64,000 bases of DNA from an uncultured Candidatus Thioglobus sp. Its GTDB lineage: Bacteria > Pseudomonadota > Gammaproteobacteria > PS1 > Pseudothioglobaceae. Below, one piece after another: positions 1-9,005 of this stretch (position 1 is its first letter; every line of letters starts with the position of its first letter). The notes under the pieces were generated by a model, which had not been told where the DNA came from, searched no databases, and was given only the letters and a program-made list of their open reading frames with translations. Where the stretch lies: NCBI GenBank assembly GCA_905182815.1, contig CAJJCX010000004.1, positions 186,001 through 250,000 of the forward strand. The letters run 5' to 3'. The position numbers and the translations under genes were made by a program.

Positions 1-933
1 GGACGAGCTGGCCTTGATCTGTATCCACAGCCTGTAGGAAGTAAAACTCGCGATGCAGAATTATTTGCTAGTGATGTGGGCGGTTCTGGGGCGAACATTG
101 CAATAGCTATGAAGCGTGCAGGTGGTAAAGTAGGTCTTATCTCTGCCTTGTCTGACGATCCAGTTGGTGAATTTGTTCGGCTGCGTCTTGAAATTGAAGG
201 TATTGATTTGCAGATGATGCAAACAACTTATGGTGATGAGAGGACTAGTTTAGCAATTGCTGAAGTGCGCCAAGAGGACTGCGAAGTAGTAATATATCGT
301 AATAATCCTGCTGATCTTCAAATTGTCTGTAATGAAGATGTAAAACTTGCAATTACTCAAAGCCAAAATCTAATAATAACTGGCACCAGCTTAATTGAAG
401 CTGATTCACGAAAACAAACTTTGAAAATGATGGTTCATGCTCAAAAAAATGACTGCAAAGTATGGCTAGATCTAGATTACAGGCCATGGAACTGGCCTGA
501 TCAGAAAACTACCCGTTTTGTTTATCAAGAGGCTGCAGGATTAACAAATGTATTAGTTGGCAACGAAGAAGAATTTAAAATCCTTCAAGAAGATATAAAT
601 ATACAGGTTAAACAATGTGTTGCAAGCAATCAGGTAATGATTCTTAAGCGGGGCAAGAGTGGCTGTAGTCTTTTTTTTGGTAAAGATCGGCTTGATACGG
701 GAATTTATAATTTACCCGCACTTAAACCATATGGTTCTGGTGATGCTTTTTTAGGTAATGTGATAATGAATTATATGTCCTCTAGAGACTGGCAACTAGC
801 TATTGAATCTGGGAGCGCTGCTGCAGCTATAGTGGTATCAAAACAAGGCTGTGCGAGCGCTATGCCAAAAATGGAAGAAATTGAGCTGTTACAAAAACAG
901 ATAATAATCAAACCAAAAACAATTTGGAGTTAA
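1..933 (+). CDS. iolC: 5-dehydro-2-deoxygluconokinase, 5' end cut by window edge
   Basis: A PfkB/ribokinase-family sugar kinase. The reading frame is open from base 1, so the true start lies upstream. The visible part begins with GRAGLDLYPQPVG and the GGSGAN substrate-loop motif and ends with the PfkB signature region, where GSGDAFLGN carries the catalytic Asp and anion hole. In myo-inositol breakdown IolC phosphorylates 2-deoxy-5-keto-D-gluconate. The family call comes from sequence; the substrate is inferred from the iolB and iolJ genes that follow 2 and 3 bases apart. Alone it could be another PfkB sugar kinase. Confidence 0.8.
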   Translation, partial: GRAGLDLYPQPVGSKTRDAELFASDVGGSGANIAIAMKRAGGKVGLISALSDDPVGEFVRLRLEIEGIDLQMMQTTYGDERTSLAIAEVRQEDCEVVIYRNNPADLQIVCNEDVKLAITQSQNLIITGTSLIEADSRKQTLKMMVHAQKNDCKVWLDLDYRPWNWPDQKTTRFVYQEAAGLTNVLVGNEEEFKILQEDINIQVKQCVASNQVMILKRGKSGCSLFFGKDRLDTGIYNLPALKPYGSGDAFLGNVIMNYMSSRDWQLAIESGSAAAAIVVSKQGCASAMPKMEEIELLQKQIIIKPKTIWS

Positions 934-935
934 AT

Positions 936-1775
936 ATGCATATCCCTCAACATGACAACAATAATAAGGCAATCATAGATTGTAATAATGAATTAGTTCC
1001 TCTATGCTATTTCAATATCATCAAGCTAAGTGCTGGAGAATCATATACTTATCAACTAACTGATTATGAGTCATGTATTGTTCCAGCAACTGGCAGTATA
1101 GATGTACAGGTTCAAGGACAAGTTTTTAAAGAGGTTGGTAAGCGACAACATATTTGGGAGGGCGATCCTGAGGGTGTTTATGTCCCTGTTGATTGTGAAG
1201 CAACATTAACTTGTATCAGTAATGAAGTGGAAGTGTTTGTCTCTGGAGCTAAGCATAATCAAACCCATGAAGCTTTTGTTATAAGACAAGACGATATTGA
1301 TAAAGTTCAGTACGGCTCTGATGACACTAAAACACATCGTAAAATCAAGCATATTCTAGGTAAAGAGCCTGCAGGAAAAGTTGGTAAATTGTTGGTTAGT
1401 GAGCTATTTACAGTAGGAGCAGGAGGCTGGTCAGGATTTCCACCTCATAAACATGAAGTAGATTTGCTTCCTGAAGAAAGTCGACATAATGAAGTTTATA
1501 ATTTTCGTTTTAATCCACCTAATGGCTTTGGTGCTCAGTTTTTAACTCCAGATGGTCAGGACTTTGGCCCCGTCTATCATATACGTGATAGCTCAACATT
1601 TGTCTTTGATAAAGGTTACCACCCCTGCGTCGCAGCACCTGGGTTTGAAATGTATTATTTCACTATTTTAGCTGGAGAGACCCAGCGTCCATTGCATATG
1701 AATTATCAGAAAGAGTACGCCTATCAATTGGAAACTATTCCTGGTATGCAAGACATGCTTAATAAATTTAAATAA
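936..1775 (+). CDS. iolB: 5-deoxy-glucuronate isomerase
   Basis: KduI/IolB-family cupin, 279 aa from the ATG at 936. An in-frame TTG at 924 is less likely because its TTGGAG serves as the ribosome-binding site for 936. The central segment with FPPHKHEVD and the later FDKGYHPCVAAPG carry the His/Glu residues typical of the metal-binding cupin. IolB isomerises 5-deoxy-glucuronate to 2-deoxy-5-keto-gluconate, the substrate of IolC just upstream. The tight spacing (2 bases after iolC, 3 before iolJ) indicates one operon for cytoplasmic inositol catabolism. Confidence 0.85.
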   Translation: MHIPQHDNNNKAIIDCNNELVPLCYFNIIKLSAGESYTYQLTDYESCIVPATGSIDVQVQGQVFKEVGKRQHIWEGDPEGVYVPVDCEATLTCISNEVEVFVSGAKHNQTHEAFVIRQDDIDKVQYGSDDTKTHRKIKHILGKEPAGKVGKLLVSELFTVGAGGWSGFPPHKHEVDLLPEESRHNEVYNFRFNPPNGFGAQFLTPDGQDFGPVYHIRDSSTFVFDKGYHPCVAAPGFEMYYFTILAGETQRPLHMNYQKEYAYQLETIPGMQDMLNKFK

Positions 1776-1778
1776 AAA

Positions 1779-2609
1779 ATGATTACTAATCTTAAAGATA
1801 TACTTACACCAGCTCAAGATAAAAACTATGCTGTTGCCTGTTTTAATGTATTTGGTTATGAAGATGCGCGTGCGGTTGTTGATTCTGCAGAGGCTCGGAA
1901 TGCTTCTGTAATTCTATCTATTAATCTTGATATGCGTCAATTTATGACAATGGAAGAAATTATTGGAATGCTAAGACCTATGGCTGAAAAATCCAAGGCA
2001 CCTGTTTGTTTGCATCTTGATCATACCTACGAGGTTGATGCAGTTAAAGAAGCAATTGATGTAGGATTTACCTCTGTAATGTTTGATGGATCTCAATTAC
2101 CCATCTCTGAAAACATCTCTTTAATACGAGATGTGGTTGACTATGCTCGCCCTAAAGGAGTTTCAGTTGAGGCTGAAGTGGGTTCGGTCCCTTATGCAAG
2201 TGGCCGTGATCATATTAAATCTGCATTAACTGAGGTTGTTGATGCCCTTAAGATGGAGCAACAGGGGCAGCCAGATGCGCTTGCAATTTCAATAGGAAAT
2301 GTTCACCGCTTAGAAAGTGGAACTGTAGAAATAGATTTAGAGCGCTTTAACGAGCTTGAGAAAGCGCTAAACTTGCCATTAGTCATTCATGGGACAAGTG
2401 GTTTAGAAGATAAAGATATACAAATGCTGTCTTTACGCCAAGTTGCTAAGTTCAATGTAGGTACTGTTCTTCGAAAGAGTTTTGGTAATTCACTGCGATC
2501 CACACTTGAGTCAGATCCGGAGCTTTTTGATAGAATAACTATGATGAAAAAAGTTATTCCAGAATTAAGAGCAACTGCAGCTAAAGTAATTAGTTTACTG
2601 GGCCAGTAA
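1779..2609 (+). CDS. iolJ: class II aldolase, probable 5-dehydro-2-deoxyphosphogluconate aldolase
   Basis: 276-aa class II fructose-bisphosphate-aldolase family protein. The zinc-ligand motif LHLDHT, the VEAEVG segment with a further ligand, and IHGTSGL near the phosphate-binding part are visible. Family members are zinc-dependent and cytoplasmic. Position as third gene behind iolC and iolB suggests the IolJ role, cleaving 2-deoxy-5-keto-6-phosphogluconate to malonate semialdehyde and dihydroxyacetone phosphate. A glycolytic or tagatose-type aldolase cannot be excluded from sequence alone. The operon ends in a hairpin just after the stop. Confidence 0.75.
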   Translation: MITNLKDILTPAQDKNYAVACFNVFGYEDARAVVDSAEARNASVILSINLDMRQFMTMEEIIGMLRPMAEKSKAPVCLHLDHTYEVDAVKEAIDVGFTSVMFDGSQLPISENISLIRDVVDYARPKGVSVEAEVGSVPYASGRDHIKSALTEVVDALKMEQQGQPDALAISIGNVHRLESGTVEIDLERFNELEKALNLPLVIHGTSGLEDKDIQMLSLRQVAKFNVGTVLRKSFGNSLRSTLESDPELFDRITMMKKVIPELRATAAKVISLLGQ

Positions 2610-2611
2610 TA

Positions 2612-2648
2612 AAATACTTTATTCTAATGAGCCCAGAATAAAGTATTT
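2612..2648. terminator. convergent hairpin terminator
   Basis: A perfect 14-bp inverted repeat (left arm 2612-2625, right arm 2635-2648) with a 9-base loop sits between the convergent iolJ and DAHP synthase genes. There is no long T-run, so it is a plausible bidirectional terminator rather than a textbook one. Confidence 0.6.
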
Positions 2649-2669
2649 ATAATTCATTTATTAAAGGTA

Positions 2670-3713
2670 CTAAGATATTTTTTTTGCTAGTTTTTTGATA
2701 ACTTTATGAGTCTCTAACCAATCAATACATCCATCTGTAACTGATACTCCATACTCCATTTCATCTTGGTTATCTAATATTTTTTGTTTCCCAGAAAATA
2801 AATTACTCTCAAGCATTAAGCCAAAAATTGATTTATTTCCAGCAGATATTTGGTTAGTTATGTCTTCAATTACCTTACCCTGATTTCTATAATCTTGATT
2901 TGAGTTGTCATGTGAGCAGTCAATCATAATCCTTGCGGCTAGGCCATTTTCTTTAAGAAGATTTTCGCATTCAATAACATCATCCTTATAATAATTAGGC
3001 TTAATGCCACCCCTAAGAATAATATGAGATGATTTATTTCCCATTGCCTTAAAAGTTGAAATCTGACCTTCATCATTAATACCTAGAAAGCTTTGAGGGG
3101 AAGAGCACGCTTTAATAGCATTGATTGCCATGTTTAGATTTCCATCAGTACCATTTTTAAAACCAACAGTCATAGAGAGCCCACTTGACATTTCACGATG
3201 AGTTTGAGATTCAGTTGTTCTTGCTCCAATTGCACACCAAGAAATAAGATCACCTAAGTATTGAGGAGTGATTGGATTAAGCGCTTCAGTTGCAGAAGCA
3301 ATCCCTTGATCTGCAAGCCATGCAAGAAACTCACGTCCTTGGTGAAGCCCTTTTTCAACGTCAAGTGAATTGTCCATATCTGGGTCACTAATTAATCCTT
3401 TCCAGCCAACCGTTGTTCTTGGTTTTTCAAAATATACCCTCATGACTAAGTAGACTGATTCTTTAACTTCCTCTTGAAGGGATTTGAGTTTAAGGGCGTA
3501 CTCCTTGGCAGCTCCAATGTCATGAATCGAGCAAGGACCAACAATTACCATTAGTCTTTCATCTTTTCCTGAAAAAATGTTGTCCACAGTTTTTCTGCTA
3601 GTTAAAATGTTCTCTTTACCTTTGTCACTTACTGGAATAGTTTTCTTTAATTCAATAGGTGAGGTTATTACAGTTTCGCTTTCAATATTTTTATTGTGAA
3701 TTTTATTGCTCAT
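2670..3713 (-). CDS. 3-deoxy-7-phosphoheptulonate synthase (class I DAHP synthase)
   Basis: 347-aa type I DAHP synthase of the AroF/G/H family, catalysing the first step of aromatic amino acid synthesis (PEP + erythrose 4-phosphate). VGPCSIHD near residue 58 is the PEP-binding signature with the conserved metal-ligand Cys. Also visible are RVYFEKPRTTVGWKGLISDPD, GARTTESQTHREMSSGLS, and IDCSHDNSNQ with a metal-ligand His. Length is normal for the family. Which feedback type (Phe, Tyr or Trp sensitive) cannot be told by eye. No clear ribosome-binding site precedes the ATG. It is monocistronic and convergent with the inositol operon. Confidence 0.93.
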   Translation of the reverse strand: MSNKIHNKNIESETVITSPIELKKTIPVSDKGKENILTSRKTVDNIFSGKDERLMVIVGPCSIHDIGAAKEYALKLKSLQEEVKESVYLVMRVYFEKPRTTVGWKGLISDPDMDNSLDVEKGLHQGREFLAWLADQGIASATEALNPITPQYLGDLISWCAIGARTTESQTHREMSSGLSMTVGFKNGTDGNLNMAINAIKACSSPQSFLGINDEGQISTFKAMGNKSSHIILRGGIKPNYYKDDVIECENLLKENGLAARIMIDCSHDNSNQDYRNQGKVIEDITNQISAGNKSIFGLMLESNLFSGKQKILDNQDEMEYGVSVTDGCIDWLETHKVIKKLAKKIS

Positions 3714-3835
3714 TTAAATTGGCGTTTATTTATTGTTAAGCAGTGATTTAAGCATAGATCTATATTTTTTTTAAATAGATAGGGAAAATTAGGTTAATTA
3801 TATTTTTTTGGTAATTAGGAAGACTAGTTTAAATA

Positions 3836-4666
3836 ATGAAACATACACTTAAAAAAGCTGCATTAATTTTGGTACTCTTTTTAGGAGGGTGCAGTTCAAT
3901 TACTTTTATTTATAATCAGTTTGATAATCTTTTTCCATGGTATCTACAAAGTTATGTTGACCTTGATCGTGATCAAAAAAAATACTTAGATGAGCTTTTA
4001 ACGCCTTTTTTTCAGTGGCATAGAGTGGAAGAAATGCCTAAATATGCACAAATTATTGGTGACTTAGAGCTGGCTATAAATGATGAGGTAGATATAGAAA
4101 GTATTGCCCTGATTACTCATAATGTTGAAGAGTCTTGGTTTCGTCTAGAGGATCAAATGATCATGTGGGCAACTCCTCTTGCTAGAGAGTTATCAGATGA
4201 GCAAATCACAAAATTTATTCAAGTTTTAAAAACCAAAACTACTCAGAGCGAAAAAAAATTGCTAGTTCGTAACGATCAGGTGTATCAAAGTGACAGTTAC
4301 AAAAGCCTCCGTAAGAACTTAAGGCGCTTTATGGGTTCACTGACTAAAGATCAGCTTGATTTAGTAAAAATTACAAGTAAAGAAATGAAGAGGGTTGATG
4401 CTGAGCGCATTCAGAGTCGAAAAGCATTCAATGAAAAGCTTAGCTTAATCCTTCAAAGAGAACAAGGCTGGGAAGAAAGGCTGAAAAAGATAACTCATAG
4501 CGATGACTTGGTTGCTGAGAATTACCAATCGACATATGCCTTCAATACTGATTTAATTCAGCATCTATTAGTGGCAATATTAAATTCTAGAAACGATAAG
4601 CAAGACCAAAAGTTACGCACACAACTTGCAAGGTATAAGGCCGATATTAACAGTCTAGCTAACTAA
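3836..4666 (+). CDS. DUF6279-type lipoprotein
   Basis: 276-aa protein with a clear lipoprotein signal: a basic N-terminus, hydrophobic stretch and an LGGC lipobox with the acylated Cys near residue 19. It is therefore expected to be membrane-anchored on the periplasmic side. The mature part is charged and mainly helical, with an aromatic early segment (YNQFDNLFPWYLQSYVDL) followed by DRDQKKYLDELL. This matches my recollection of the widespread gammaproteobacterial DUF6279 lipoproteins of unknown function. It is convergent with the next gene, whose stop lies 13 bases away. Confidence 0.7.
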   Translation: MKHTLKKAALILVLFLGGCSSITFIYNQFDNLFPWYLQSYVDLDRDQKKYLDELLTPFFQWHRVEEMPKYAQIIGDLELAINDEVDIESIALITHNVEESWFRLEDQMIMWATPLARELSDEQITKFIQVLKTKTTQSEKKLLVRNDQVYQSDSYKSLRKNLRRFMGSLTKDQLDLVKITSKEMKRVDAERIQSRKAFNEKLSLILQREQGWEERLKKITHSDDLVAENYQSTYAFNTDLIQHLLVAILNSRNDKQDQKLRTQLARYKADINSLAN

Positions 4667-4679
4667 CTGTATATAGCTA

Positions 4680-5774
4680 TTACCAGCGCCTTCTCATTCG
4701 GCCTTTGAAGATGGCAGATCCCCAGCTGAGGACAATACCTATTAGAGCTGCACTTAATAGCCATATGAATGGCAAGCTTGCATCTGAGCCAAAAATGATA
4801 GCCCTATAGGCTGCGCCGATAGCATCAAAAGGTACCGCTGTTCCAATGCGTTCAAGCCAGTCAGGCGCTGCGCTTACGGGCGCAACCGATCCACTTAGTA
4901 CAGATTGATACTGAACTAAAGGAAGAATAATTAGCAAGGCTGAAAGCCCAATAATTTCGAAGATCCCAAGAAATAGCCAAGTTAAACAAACACTAACTAG
5001 CCATACACTTAACCATGCCATCAAGAACACTTCCCATTGAAGAGTTGTTAATGTAACAACTGTTGCTAGAGTAAAGCTGGCAAATCCCATAGTCATAACT
5101 GGAACAATAGTTCGTACATAAGCCCTGTTAAGAAATGCCATTTGACGAGTTCCCAGAAATAAAAGAATTGCTCCGACCATTGAAGCCATCCAAGTTGTAA
5201 AGCTCATTACAAAGGGCGCAGGGAGTGAGGCTAAACTTTTTGCTTTAAACATTGTTTGTACATTTGTAGTTACTAGCATGCCTGAATTGGGTGATTGGTT
5301 ATTTAGCTTTGAGGCACGCAGATTTGAAACAAAAGTTGACAGCGCAATTTGGACCATCGATGGGAGCTGGCTGGCTATTTGCGTTTCAGCAATTGTTAAA
5401 TGCTGGGAGTTTAATACTCCGATTGATAGGTTTTTATTGCTAAGAGCAAGCTGAGAAAAATCTTCAGGAAAAGTAATCACTGAAGACACTTTACCTTTTA
5501 AAAGGGCATCTTTTGCGGCATCAGAATCTTTAAGAAGAGTCACTCTAAAAGGGAGGCTTTTAGAAAGTCCTTTAATGGCTTGTATTGAGATTAACGGGAG
5601 TGAGGGGCCAACATCTTCATTAACAATACCTAGTTCGAAGGATGATGAAATTCGAGCGGGATCTGAGGGCGCTGTCAGATTAAATATTGAAAAAACCAGC
5701 ATGATTACAGTTGGAACAATAATTGCTGGTTTAAATAATTCGCTTCTACGAAAATCGGAAAATGAGGAGGGCAT
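4680..5774 (-). CDS. ABC-2-type / YhgE-Pip-like membrane protein
   Basis: 364-aa membrane protein. A first transmembrane helix near residues 15-33 is followed by an extracytoplasmic domain of about 160 residues (LGIVNEDVGPSLPLISIQAIKGL, later AKDALLKGKVSSVITFPEDF), then five or six helices from about residue 190 to the end. The layout of one helix, a soluble domain built around short-lived-substrate-like repeats, and a C-terminal helix bundle is that of ABC-2 transporter permeases and YhgE/Pip-like proteins. No ATPase gene is adjacent, so its partner and substrate are unknown. Confidence 0.6.
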   Translation of the reverse strand: MPSSFSDFRRSELFKPAIIVPTVIMLVFSIFNLTAPSDPARISSSFELGIVNEDVGPSLPLISIQAIKGLSKSLPFRVTLLKDSDAAKDALLKGKVSSVITFPEDFSQLALSNKNLSIGVLNSQHLTIAETQIASQLPSMVQIALSTFVSNLRASKLNNQSPNSGMLVTTNVQTMFKAKSLASLPAPFVMSFTTWMASMVGAILLFLGTRQMAFLNRAYVRTIVPVMTMGFASFTLATVVTLTTLQWEVFLMAWLSVWLVSVCLTWLFLGIFEIIGLSALLIILPLVQYQSVLSGSVAPVSAAPDWLERIGTAVPFDAIGAAYRAIIFGSDASLPFIWLLSAALIGIVLSWGSAIFKGRMRRRW

Positions 5775-5815
5775 TATATTGAATTTAAAATAGGGTTAAC
5801 AATACACAAATGCAC

Positions 5816-7435
5816 CTACTTAGTCAAACTGACTTTGTTGTCACTAAGTATCATTTCAGCTGCTTTTTCTGCAATCATCATAGTGGGCGCGTTAGTGTTC
5901 CCTGATACAAGCTCTGGCATAATCGAAGCATCAACAACTCTTAAACCTTTAACGCCATATACTTTAAGCTGGTCATCGACTACGCTGTTTTTATCATTAC
6001 CCATCTTGCATGTTCCAACTGGGTGATAAATACTCTGGCTATTGTTTTTTGCAGCCTCAAGTAAATCTTCATCAGAAACTAATGAGCCTCCAGGAACGAA
6101 CTCATCAAGAATATGTTGCTTAAGTGGGCTGGCATTTGCAATTTTTCTGGCCACCTTTATTGAGTCAATTGCTATTTTTTGATCACTCTCTGTGGATAGA
6201 TAATTTGGAATAATTTTAGGAAGATCTTCTGGATTCTTTGAGTTTATAGTGACCTCACCTCTGCTCTGAGGCCTAAGATTACAAATAGACATTGTAAATG
6301 CAGAAAAAGGATGAACCCCGTCTCCTGGCTTATCTGCACTTAATGGCTGCATATGAAACTGTATATTTGGCCTTGACCCATCCAAGGATGTATTAGTAAA
6401 AATGTAAACTTGGCTCGCACTGAGCGTTAATGGCCCTGTCCTAAAAAGTGCATATTGCAGTCCGATTAAAGCTTTTTTCCACCAGGTGTTTAGTTCATCA
6501 TTTAAGGTTCTAGTATTCGTTTTAAAAACCATCCTTACTTGCAAATGATCTTGAAGATTTTTACCTACTGCAGGGTTATTATGAATAACATTAACTCCAA
6601 GCTTAGTTAGGTGTTTTTCATCTCCAATTCCTGACAGCTGTAATATTTGAGGCGAACTAATTGCCCCAGCAGATAAAATGACTTCATGGTTAGCATAAAT
6701 AGTTTTATTTGGCTGACCTTTACTTTGAATGCAGTCGACACCTATTACTTTTTTATCAGAGAAGACCAGTTTGCTGATTTGAGTATTTGTGATGATTGTT
6801 AAATTTTCTCTAGATCTAATTTTTCTATTTAGAAAAGACCTATAGGAGCTTCTTCGAAAGCCCTTGAATGAGGTTTGCTGAAAATAGCCGACACCCTCCT
6901 GTTTCTCTCCATTGCAATCTGGATTGTAAGGTATGCCTATTTCTTCAGATGCCTTGATAAAGAGATCGGCGATTTTTCTTCTAAGTCTGAGGTTAGATAC
7001 TTTTAATTCACCATCCACACCATGGTATTCATTTTCTCCATTTTCTTGGCATTCGAACTTTTTAAAGTATGGAAGCACATCATCATAACCCCACCCCTTA
7101 TTTCCTAAATCTTTCCAGTTATCGTAGTCATGCCTATCGCCACGAATGTATAGCAATCCATTTAGTGCACTAGAGCCCCCAAGCACTTTGCCTCTTGGCC
7201 AATCTATTCTTCTATTGTTTAGTCCTTTGTCTTTTTCTAGTTTGTACATCCAATCAAACTTTGGATTATTCATGGTTTTAAAATAACCAACTGGGACATG
7301 AAGCCAAAGATTGTCATCCTTGCGGCCAGCTTCAATCAATAAGACACTGTTATCAGGATTAGCTGAAAGCCTATTTGCTAATAGGCAGCCAGCCGAGCCA
7401 GCTCCTACAATAATGTAATCGTATTTCTCTTGCAT
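5816..7435 (-). CDS. GMC-family FAD oxidoreductase (choline dehydrogenase-like)
   Basis: 539-aa glucose-methanol-choline oxidoreductase. The N-terminal Rossmann motif GAGSAGCLLANRLS binds FAD. WPRGKVLGGSSALNGLLYIRG is the first GMC signature, and LSAGAISSPQILQLSGIG the second. The C-terminal YHPVGTCKMG carries the catalytic His, with the second conserved position in SGNTNAPTMMIAEKAAE. Oxidation of a primary or secondary alcohol is expected. Choline is only one possibility: no betaine aldehyde dehydrogenase gene is nearby. It is divergent from the TRAP operon, so it could act on an imported polyol, but this is speculation. Confidence 0.85.
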   Translation of the reverse strand: MQEKYDYIIVGAGSAGCLLANRLSANPDNSVLLIEAGRKDDNLWLHVPVGYFKTMNNPKFDWMYKLEKDKGLNNRRIDWPRGKVLGGSSALNGLLYIRGDRHDYDNWKDLGNKGWGYDDVLPYFKKFECQENGENEYHGVDGELKVSNLRLRRKIADLFIKASEEIGIPYNPDCNGEKQEGVGYFQQTSFKGFRRSSYRSFLNRKIRSRENLTIITNTQISKLVFSDKKVIGVDCIQSKGQPNKTIYANHEVILSAGAISSPQILQLSGIGDEKHLTKLGVNVIHNNPAVGKNLQDHLQVRMVFKTNTRTLNDELNTWWKKALIGLQYALFRTGPLTLSASQVYIFTNTSLDGSRPNIQFHMQPLSADKPGDGVHPFSAFTMSICNLRPQSRGEVTINSKNPEDLPKIIPNYLSTESDQKIAIDSIKVARKIANASPLKQHILDEFVPGGSLVSDEDLLEAAKNNSQSIYHPVGTCKMGNDKNSVVDDQLKVYGVKGLRVVDASIMPELVSGNTNAPTMMIAEKAAEMILSDNKVSLTK

Positions 7436-7710
7436 ATACTTCTAGTAGTAAATTATTTTATTAATCAAGAATAATATAGATTGAAATATTTAAATGATAT
7501 ACAGTGAAATTATTATTGTAAGTATATTTAGTGAATCTATTTCTTTATAGCTAAATTATATAGCTTAAAGAGTAATTTTATTTATGAAATAGATAATACA
7601 TATATATCAATTGATGTATACTAAAATTTGATTAAGTGCTTTAAGTGCTCTTTGAACTTATCGCTAATCAAAGTACTTTTTATATTTATTTAGATTAATT
7701 AGGAGATTTT
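7436..7710. promoter_or_regulatory. divergent control region, GMC gene / TRAP operon
   Basis: 275 bases without a gene between two divergent transcripts, very AT-rich. It contains the palindrome ATCAATTGAT at 7606-7615, nested in a larger imperfect inverted repeat (ATACAT at 7596-7601 and ATGTAT at 7614-7619). A good AGGAG ribosome-binding site stands just before the dctP start. The palindrome is a candidate operator for the GntR-type regulator encoded at 11.0 kb; no footprint evidence is available. Confidence 0.4.
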
Positions 7711-8799
7711 ATGTTTAGAAATAAAGTTGTTCTTTTGACATCTGTAGCATTGCTTACTGCTAGTTCAAGCGCTATGGCGGTCAATTTAAAAATTCAATCT
7801 GTATTAAACTCTACAGGTAGTGAAGTTGGTTACGTTAGAGACTTTGCAGAGGATGTTGCTGCATTGACTGATGGTAGAGTAACGATGGAAGTCCTCCCTG
7901 GAGGTTCTGTTGTACCTAATGCTGACCTTATCGATGCTGTAGACGCTGGTCTAATTGATGGCGGATTTGCATGGACTCACTACTGGTCTGGTAAGCACCC
8001 TGCAGCAATGCTGTTTGGCTCACCAATCGCTGGAGCTGGCCTTGGTATTGATAATATCGCATGGCTTTCTTGGTTCCACAGTGCGGGTGGTAAAGAGTTA
8101 TACGATCAACTATGGGACGAGATGGACCTAAATGTTGTTGGTTTGATGCTTCAACCGGTTGGTCCTGAAGCGCTGGGTTGGTTTAAAGAGCCAATCAATA
8201 GTATGGATGACTTCCGTAAATTAAGATTCCGTGCACCTCCAGGACTCCCAGGTCAAGTTTATAAAGACATTGGTGTCGCAGCTGTAGCTATGGGTGGTGG
8301 TGATATTCTTCCTGCACTTGAGAAAGGCGTAATTGACGCAGCAGAATGGTGCTGCCCAGAGCCGGACAGAGACTTTGGTTTCCAAAAAGTTCTTAAGTAT
8401 TACTACTTACAAGGACTTCACCAGAACGTTGTGAATGCAGATATGTATATTAATGGCGATGTGTGGGATAAGATCTCTGCTCGTGACCAACATGCTATTC
8501 ATGTTGCTGCAAGAGCAGCAAGACTTGACTCTATGTCAAATCGTATCTATGCAAACGGTATTGCAATGGCAGACTTGCTAGAGCAAGGCGTTCAGCTAAT
8601 GGATACGCCTGAAGACTACTTCGTAGAGTTTATGGCTGCTGCGCAAGCACAACTTCAAAAGAATGCTGATGAAAATGCATTCTTTGCTGAAGTATGGGCA
8701 TCACAGAGAGATTTTGCTGAAAAAGCTGTACCTTTCTGGTCAGGAGCTCAGTCTTCTAACGCTAAGTTAGGTTTAGCTTTTACGAAGACTTTACAGTAA
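7711..8799 (+). CDS. TRAP transporter substrate-binding protein (DctP type)
   Basis: 362-aa periplasmic solute-binding protein with a signal peptide ending at about SSAMA (residues 19-23). The mature part starts with LKIQSVLNSTGSEVGYVRDFAEDVAALTDGRVTMEVLPGGSVV, typical of DctP proteins, and has the conserved substrate-carboxylate Arg region LRFRAPPGLPGQVYKDIG. It is the first gene of dctP-dctQ-dctM. Opposite lies a sulfonate degradation operon, suggesting a sulfonate such as DHPS as the ligand (the role called HpsK in Cupriavidus). That substrate is inference. A strong hairpin after the stop would favour extra expression of this gene over the membrane subunits. Confidence 0.85.
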   Translation: MFRNKVVLLTSVALLTASSSAMAVNLKIQSVLNSTGSEVGYVRDFAEDVAALTDGRVTMEVLPGGSVVPNADLIDAVDAGLIDGGFAWTHYWSGKHPAAMLFGSPIAGAGLGIDNIAWLSWFHSAGGKELYDQLWDEMDLNVVGLMLQPVGPEALGWFKEPINSMDDFRKLRFRAPPGLPGQVYKDIGVAAVAMGGGDILPALEKGVIDAAEWCCPEPDRDFGFQKVLKYYYLQGLHQNVVNADMYINGDVWDKISARDQHAIHVAARAARLDSMSNRIYANGIAMADLLEQGVQLMDTPEDYFVEFMAAAQAQLQKNADENAFFAEVWASQRDFAEKAVPFWSGAQSSNAKLGLAFTKTLQ

Positions 8800-8825
8800 A
8801 GATCTTTAGTAAAACTTAAAAACTA

Positions 8826-8862
8826 AGTTGCCAATAGTGAAAACTGTTGGCAACTTTTTTTT
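8826..8862 (+). terminator. intrinsic terminator/attenuator between dctP and dctQ
   Basis: A 12-bp stem with one G-U pair (8826-8837 with 8844-8855), a 6-base loop and a run of T to 8862 make a textbook rho-independent terminator directly after dctP. Partial read-through would give more binding protein than membrane subunits, as is common in TRAP operons. Confidence 0.8.
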
Positions 8863-8878
8863 ATCTAAATATATTTTT

Positions 8879-8913
8879 TCTAACTTCAGGTTCTCCTTTA
8901 TCCTGAAGTTAGA
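8879..8913. repeat. perfect inverted repeat upstream of dctQ
   Basis: A second hairpin, a perfect 12-bp stem (8879-8890 with 8902-8913) and 11-base loop, follows the terminator by 16 bases but lacks a T-run on either strand. It could protect the 5' end of the dctQM message after processing or modulate read-through. Confidence 0.5.
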
Positions 8914-9005
8914 AAAGCCATATTAATAGAAGGGTTTTATTTAATGAATCCTAAAATTTGTTACAATAGCTGTAGTGTTTTTTAGATTTATAATTGGGTA
9001 CATTT

